Source of the DNA: Ruania suaedae
GTDB taxonomy: Bacteria; Actinomycetota; Actinomycetes; Actinomycetales; Beutenbergiaceae
Direction: 5' to 3'
DNA: 64,000 nt
NCBI RefSeq assembly: GCF_021049265.1
Contig: NZ_CP088018.1
Span: 868,001 to 932,000 of the forward strand
The notes under the pieces were generated by a model. It was not told the origin of the DNA. It saw only the letters and a program-made list of their open reading frames with translations, and searched no databases. Every line of letters begins with the position of its first letter. Within the stretch, counting starts at the first letter, position 1. Made by a program: the position numbers and the translations under genes. Below are positions 61,149-64,000 of the stretch, piece after piece.

Positions 61149-62339
61149 TTAGCTCCCGACGGCGGCCACCGCCTCGGCCACCAGCGCCGCCACCTGCTCC
61201 AGCTCGGCCGGCGTCACGTCCTGCCCCGCGGTGAAGCGCACGGACGTCTGCGCGACCTCGGCCTCGATCCCGCACGCGAGCAGCACGTGCGAGGCCTCGT
61301 CGGACCCCGCGGCGCAGGCCGACCCGCTCGAGCTGATCACCCCGCGCCGTTCCAGCTCCAGCAGCACCGCCTCGCCCGAGACCCCGGGGAAGCAGAAGGA
61401 GGCATGGTTCGGCAGCCGCCCGACGGCGGAGGTCGCCTCTCGTTGCGAGGCCCCCTGCTGCGAGCCCGCCCGGGCGGGCGGGACGCCGGTGAGCTGCGCC
61501 GTCGGCACCTGCTCGAGAATCTCGGCGGTGAAGGCGGCCATGGCGGGCCCGAGACCGGCCGCCCGCTCGGCCCGCTCGGACTCGACGCGCGCCAGCGCCA
61601 CCCCGAGCGCCACCGCCCCGGCCACGTTCTCAGTACCGGAGCGGCGCTCGCGTTCCTGCCCGCCGCCGTGCAGCACCGGCTCCACGGCGAGGCGTCCACG
61701 CAGGAACACGGCGCCGATGCCCTTGCCGGCACCCACCTTGTGCCCGGAGATCGACAGCGCGTCCACGCCGAGTGCGCTCACGTCGAGGTCGAGCCATCCG
61801 GCGGCCTGCACCGCGTCGGTGTGCACCAGTGCGCCCACCTCGTGGGCGAGGCCGGCCAGGGCGCGGATGTCCTGCACGGTGCCGATCTCGTTGTTCGCCA
61901 GCGCGATGCTCACCAGCGTGGTGTCCGCGCGCAGCACCTCACGCAGCGCCTCGGGTGCCACCACGCCCGCCTCGGTCACCGGCACAAGAGACACCTCGAA
62001 GCCGTGCACGCGCGCCAGGTAGTCGACCGAGGCCAGCACCGCCTCGTGCTCGATCCCCGCCGTCACCACGTGCCGGCCGCGCGGGTTCGCCAGCGCGAGC
62101 CCCTTGATCGCGAGGTTCGCACCCTCGGTCCCACCGGAGGTGAACGTCACCTCGCTCGCCCGGCAGCCCAGCACGCCGGCCACCGATCGCCGCGCCTCCC
62201 GCAGCCCGGCCGCAGCCCGCTCACCGAGGGAGTGCTGGCTGGAGGGATTGCCGAACTCCCCGGTCAGGTAGGGCCACATCGCCTCCAGCGCCTCCCGGCG
62301 CATCGGAGCGGTAGCGGCGGCGTCGAGGTACAGCGCCAC
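61149..62339 (-). CDS. Cysteine desulfurase (IscS/NifS type)
   Basis: 396-aa PLP enzyme moving sulfur from cysteine to a cysteine persulfide for Fe-S assembly. YLDAAATAP, TSGGTEGANLA, GIEHEAVLAS, ANNEIGTVQDI, the PLP-lysine motif SISGHKVGAGKG (Lys201), RSGTENVAG and the catalytic-cysteine loop SSSGSACAAGSD (Cys342) are all present. GTG 62339 starts 1 nt after the nadC stop. Its placement in the nad operon suggests it builds the 4Fe-4S cluster of quinolinate synthase NadA, as reported for nad-linked NifS proteins elsewhere. Confidence 0.93.
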   Translation of the reverse strand: MALYLDAAATAPMRREALEAMWPYLTGEFGNPSSQHSLGERAAAGLREARRSVAGVLGCRASEVTFTSGGTEGANLAIKGLALANPRGRHVVTAGIEHEAVLASVDYLARVHGFEVSLVPVTEAGVVAPEALREVLRADTTLVSIALANNEIGTVQDIRALAGLAHEVGALVHTDAVQAAGWLDLDVSALGVDALSISGHKVGAGKGIGAVFLRGRLAVEPVLHGGGQERERRSGTENVAGAVALGVALARVESERAERAAGLGPAMAAFTAEILEQVPTAQLTGVPPARAGSQQGASQREATSAVGRLPNHASFCFPGVSGEAVLLELERRGVISSSGSACAAGSDEASHVLLACGIEAEVAQTSVRFTAGQDVTPAELEQVAALVAEAVAAVGS

Positions 62340-62340
62340 C

Positions 62341-63210
62341 TCAGACCCCGCCGGCCACGTGCACGTCGAGCCCCAGGTCGAGGGCCGGCGCCGAGTGCGT
62401 CAGCGCCCCCACGCTGATCACGTCCACGCCGGTCCCGGCGATCGCGCGCACGGTCTCCAGCCGCACGGTGCCCGAGGCCTCCACAATCGCCCGCCCGGCC
62501 ACCAGCTCCACGCCGGTGCGCAGGTCGGCGAGGCTGAAGTTGTCCAGCATGATCGTGTCCACGCCCGCGGCCAGAACCGGCTCGATCTGCTCAAGGCGGT
62601 CCACCTCCACCTCCACGTGCACGGTGTGCCCGAGGCGCTGCTTCGCGGCCCGGATGGCCTCGGTCACCCCGAGCCCGGCCTCCCGCGCCACCGCGAGGTG
62701 GTTGTCCTTGACCATCACGGCATCGGAGAGGGAGAAGCGGTGGTTCGACCCGCCGCCGGCCAGCACGGCGTGCTTCTCCAGCGCGCGCAGCCCGGGGGTG
62801 GTCTTGCGGGTGTCGGCGATGCGCACCCCCGTCCCGGCGACGGCGTCCACGAACGCCGCCGTGAGCGTGGCGGTGCCGCACAGGCGCTGCAGGAAGTTCA
62901 GTGCGACCCGCTCGGCCCGCAGCACGGCCCGGGCCGGCCCGCTCGTCTCGGCGAGCACCTCGCCGGCGCGGAAGCGGGCGCCGTCGTGGGTGTGCCAGGT
63001 CAGGGTGGCGCCGGCCTGCGCGAAGGCCTCGGTGGCCACGTCCGCCCCGGCCAGGGTGCCGTCGATGCGGGCGGTGAGCTGCGCCCTCGCGATCGCCGAC
63101 GGCGGGACGAACGCCCCGCCGGTGAGGTCGCCCCAGGGGGCGTCCTCGGCGAGGGCCGCGCGCACGAGCTCGCTCACGTGCGCGGGGTCGAGGGCGGGCA
63201 GCCAGGTCAT
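62341..63210 (-). CDS. nadC: Nicotinate-nucleotide pyrophosphorylase (quinolinate phosphoribosyltransferase)
   Basis: 289 aa. It converts quinolinate and PRPP to nicotinate mononucleotide, CO2 and pyrophosphate. Motifs are EDAPWGDLT, ERVALNFLQRLCGTATLT, DTRKTTPGLRALEKHAVLAGGGSNHRFSLSDAVMVKDNH and EVEVDRLEQ, VDTIMLDNFS, VEASGTVRLETV. ATG 63210 overlaps the nadB stop by 4 nt (ATGA), and the desulfurase gene follows after 1 nt. Confidence 0.97.
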   Translation of the reverse strand: MTWLPALDPAHVSELVRAALAEDAPWGDLTGGAFVPPSAIARAQLTARIDGTLAGADVATEAFAQAGATLTWHTHDGARFRAGEVLAETSGPARAVLRAERVALNFLQRLCGTATLTAAFVDAVAGTGVRIADTRKTTPGLRALEKHAVLAGGGSNHRFSLSDAVMVKDNHLAVAREAGLGVTEAIRAAKQRLGHTVHVEVEVDRLEQIEPVLAAGVDTIMLDNFSLADLRTGVELVAGRAIVEASGTVRLETVRAIAGTGVDVISVGALTHSAPALDLGLDVHVAGGV

Positions 63211-64000
63211 GAGGCGGTCTCCAGGACGCGGGCGTCGTCGGTGCGGAAGTGGGCTCCGGCGGAGCGGGTGCGGGCCCGGGCGGCCCGGGCCATGAGGCGG
63301 GCCGCCAGCAGCAGGTTCGCGGTCTCGTGCTCGGCCACGGTGGCGGGTGCCGGTTCGCCGGACCAGCCGGCCAGTCGGGCCTCGGTCGCGGCGAGGCCGG
63401 CGTCGTCGCGGCCCAGGCCCACGCCCTCCCAGACGGCCTGTTGCAGCTCGTCGCGGGTGCAGCGGGCGGAGGTCGCCCGCACGGTTCGGTCGTTCTGGTC
63501 CTCGACAGGCTTACCGGCGTGCTCGAACGGGCCGTCGCTCAGCGCGAGCGCCGCTCGATGCCCGAACACCGCGCCCTCGAGCAGGGAGTTGGAGGCGAGC
63601 CGGTTCGCGCCGTGCACACCCGTGCGTGCGACCTCCCCGACGGCGTACAGGCCCGGCAGCGAGGTGCGCCCCGCCAGGTCCGTGGCCACCCCGCCCATCC
63701 AGTAGTGCGCGGCCGGGGTGATCGGGACCGGCTCGTGCGCCCAGTCCAGTCCGGCGGCCCGGACGGCGGCGTCGATGCTGGGAAAGCGGGTGGCGAGCCG
63801 GTCACCGAAGGCGGTGGCGTCCAGGAACACCGGCGCACCGGTCTCACGCATCCGGTCGGCCACCCCGCGGGCCACCACGTCGCGCGGGGCGAGCTCGGCG
63901 TCGGGGTGGACCGCGAGCATGAACCGTTCGCCGGTGTGGTCACGCAGCACCGCGCCCTCCCCGCGCACCGCCTCGGAGATGAGGAAGTTCCCGGGCAGGG
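63207..64000 (-). CDS. nadB: L-aspartate oxidase, C-terminal part (cut by window end)
   Basis: The frame is open through the right window edge, beginning in sense FLISEAVRGEGAVLRDHTGERFM, a NadB hallmark. PITPAAHYWMGGVATDLAGRTSLPGLYAVGEVARTGVHGANRLASNSLLEGAVFGHRAA carries the substrate- and FAD-binding residues, followed by the C-terminal three-helix domain. NadB oxidises aspartate to iminoaspartate for quinolinate synthesis. The N-terminal FAD-binding part and any nadA lie beyond the window. Confidence 0.95.
   Translation of the reverse strand, partial: LPGNFLISEAVRGEGAVLRDHTGERFMLAVHPDAELAPRDVVARGVADRMRETGAPVFLDATAFGDRLATRFPSIDAAVRAAGLDWAHEPVPITPAAHYWMGGVATDLAGRTSLPGLYAVGEVARTGVHGANRLASNSLLEGAVFGHRAALALSDGPFEHAGKPVEDQNDRTVRATSARCTRDELQQAVWEGVGLGRDDAGLAATEARLAGWSGEPAPATVAEHETANLLLAARLMARAARARTRSAGAHFRTDDARVLETAS

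Overview
The window is high-GC actinobacterial DNA with short intergenic spaces, frequent GTG starts, many 1-17 nt gene overlaps and leaderless TANNNT promoters. The housekeeping order metG-tatD-rpf-rpfB-rsmA-ispE, then glmU-prs-rplY-pth-mfd, is typical of Actinomycetota. The gene content (Rpf proteins, FolP2-like protein, DUF624 and CUT1 sugar transporters, DUF559 endonuclease) suggests Micrococcales, perhaps near Ruania, Georgenia or Beutenbergia. That placement is an inference from gene content.

Layout. 1-3393: end of a Gfo/Idh/MocA dehydrogenase, a LacI regulator with two palindromic operators, and a GH42 beta-galactosidase. 3469-7090: two membrane-anchored surface proteins, and divergently a NarL-type sensor kinase and response regulator. 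7101-8717: nicotinamidase divergent from a nucleoside hydrolase. 9067-21327: an accessory carbohydrate region with a CUT1 ABC importer plus DUF624 protein, a DeoR regulator / DUF1537 acid-sugar kinase / PdxA2 dehydrogenase operon, and divergently a sialidase-fold protein, aldo/keto reductase, HpcH-type aldolase and MGH1-like glycosidase. The two divergent units share a 22-bp perfect palindrome lying between their -10 elements. 21335-23541: a DUF1023 hydrolase and a small partner. 23759-31643: six overlapping genes for three glycosyltransferases, an ABC exporter and two APH-fold kinases, the best candidate here for an undescribed envelope-glycan system.

31673-37284 holds an AlaC-like aminotransferase, SDR, FolP2-like protein with a pyrimidine reductase, an orphan VapB, an uncharacterised conserved protein and a Pr6Pr membrane protein. 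37371-44742 is the metG to ispE core, including two G5-domain muralytic proteins with matching upstream GTNAC-N6-GTTAC motifs. 44772-48527 has an ABC-F ATPase, an alpha/beta hydrolase, MarR and TetR regulators, followed by tRNA-Gln(UUG). 48782-56624 is glmU-prs-rplY-pth-mfd.

56629-59937 is a TetR-ABC efflux operon with an operator overlapping its leaderless promoter. 60012-60959 encodes a stand-alone DUF559 endonuclease bracketed by two related palindromes of about 58 bp, the second candidate for something new. 61149-64000 is nadB (partial)-nadC-cysteine desulfurase. No CRISPR array, prophage or insertion sequence was seen.
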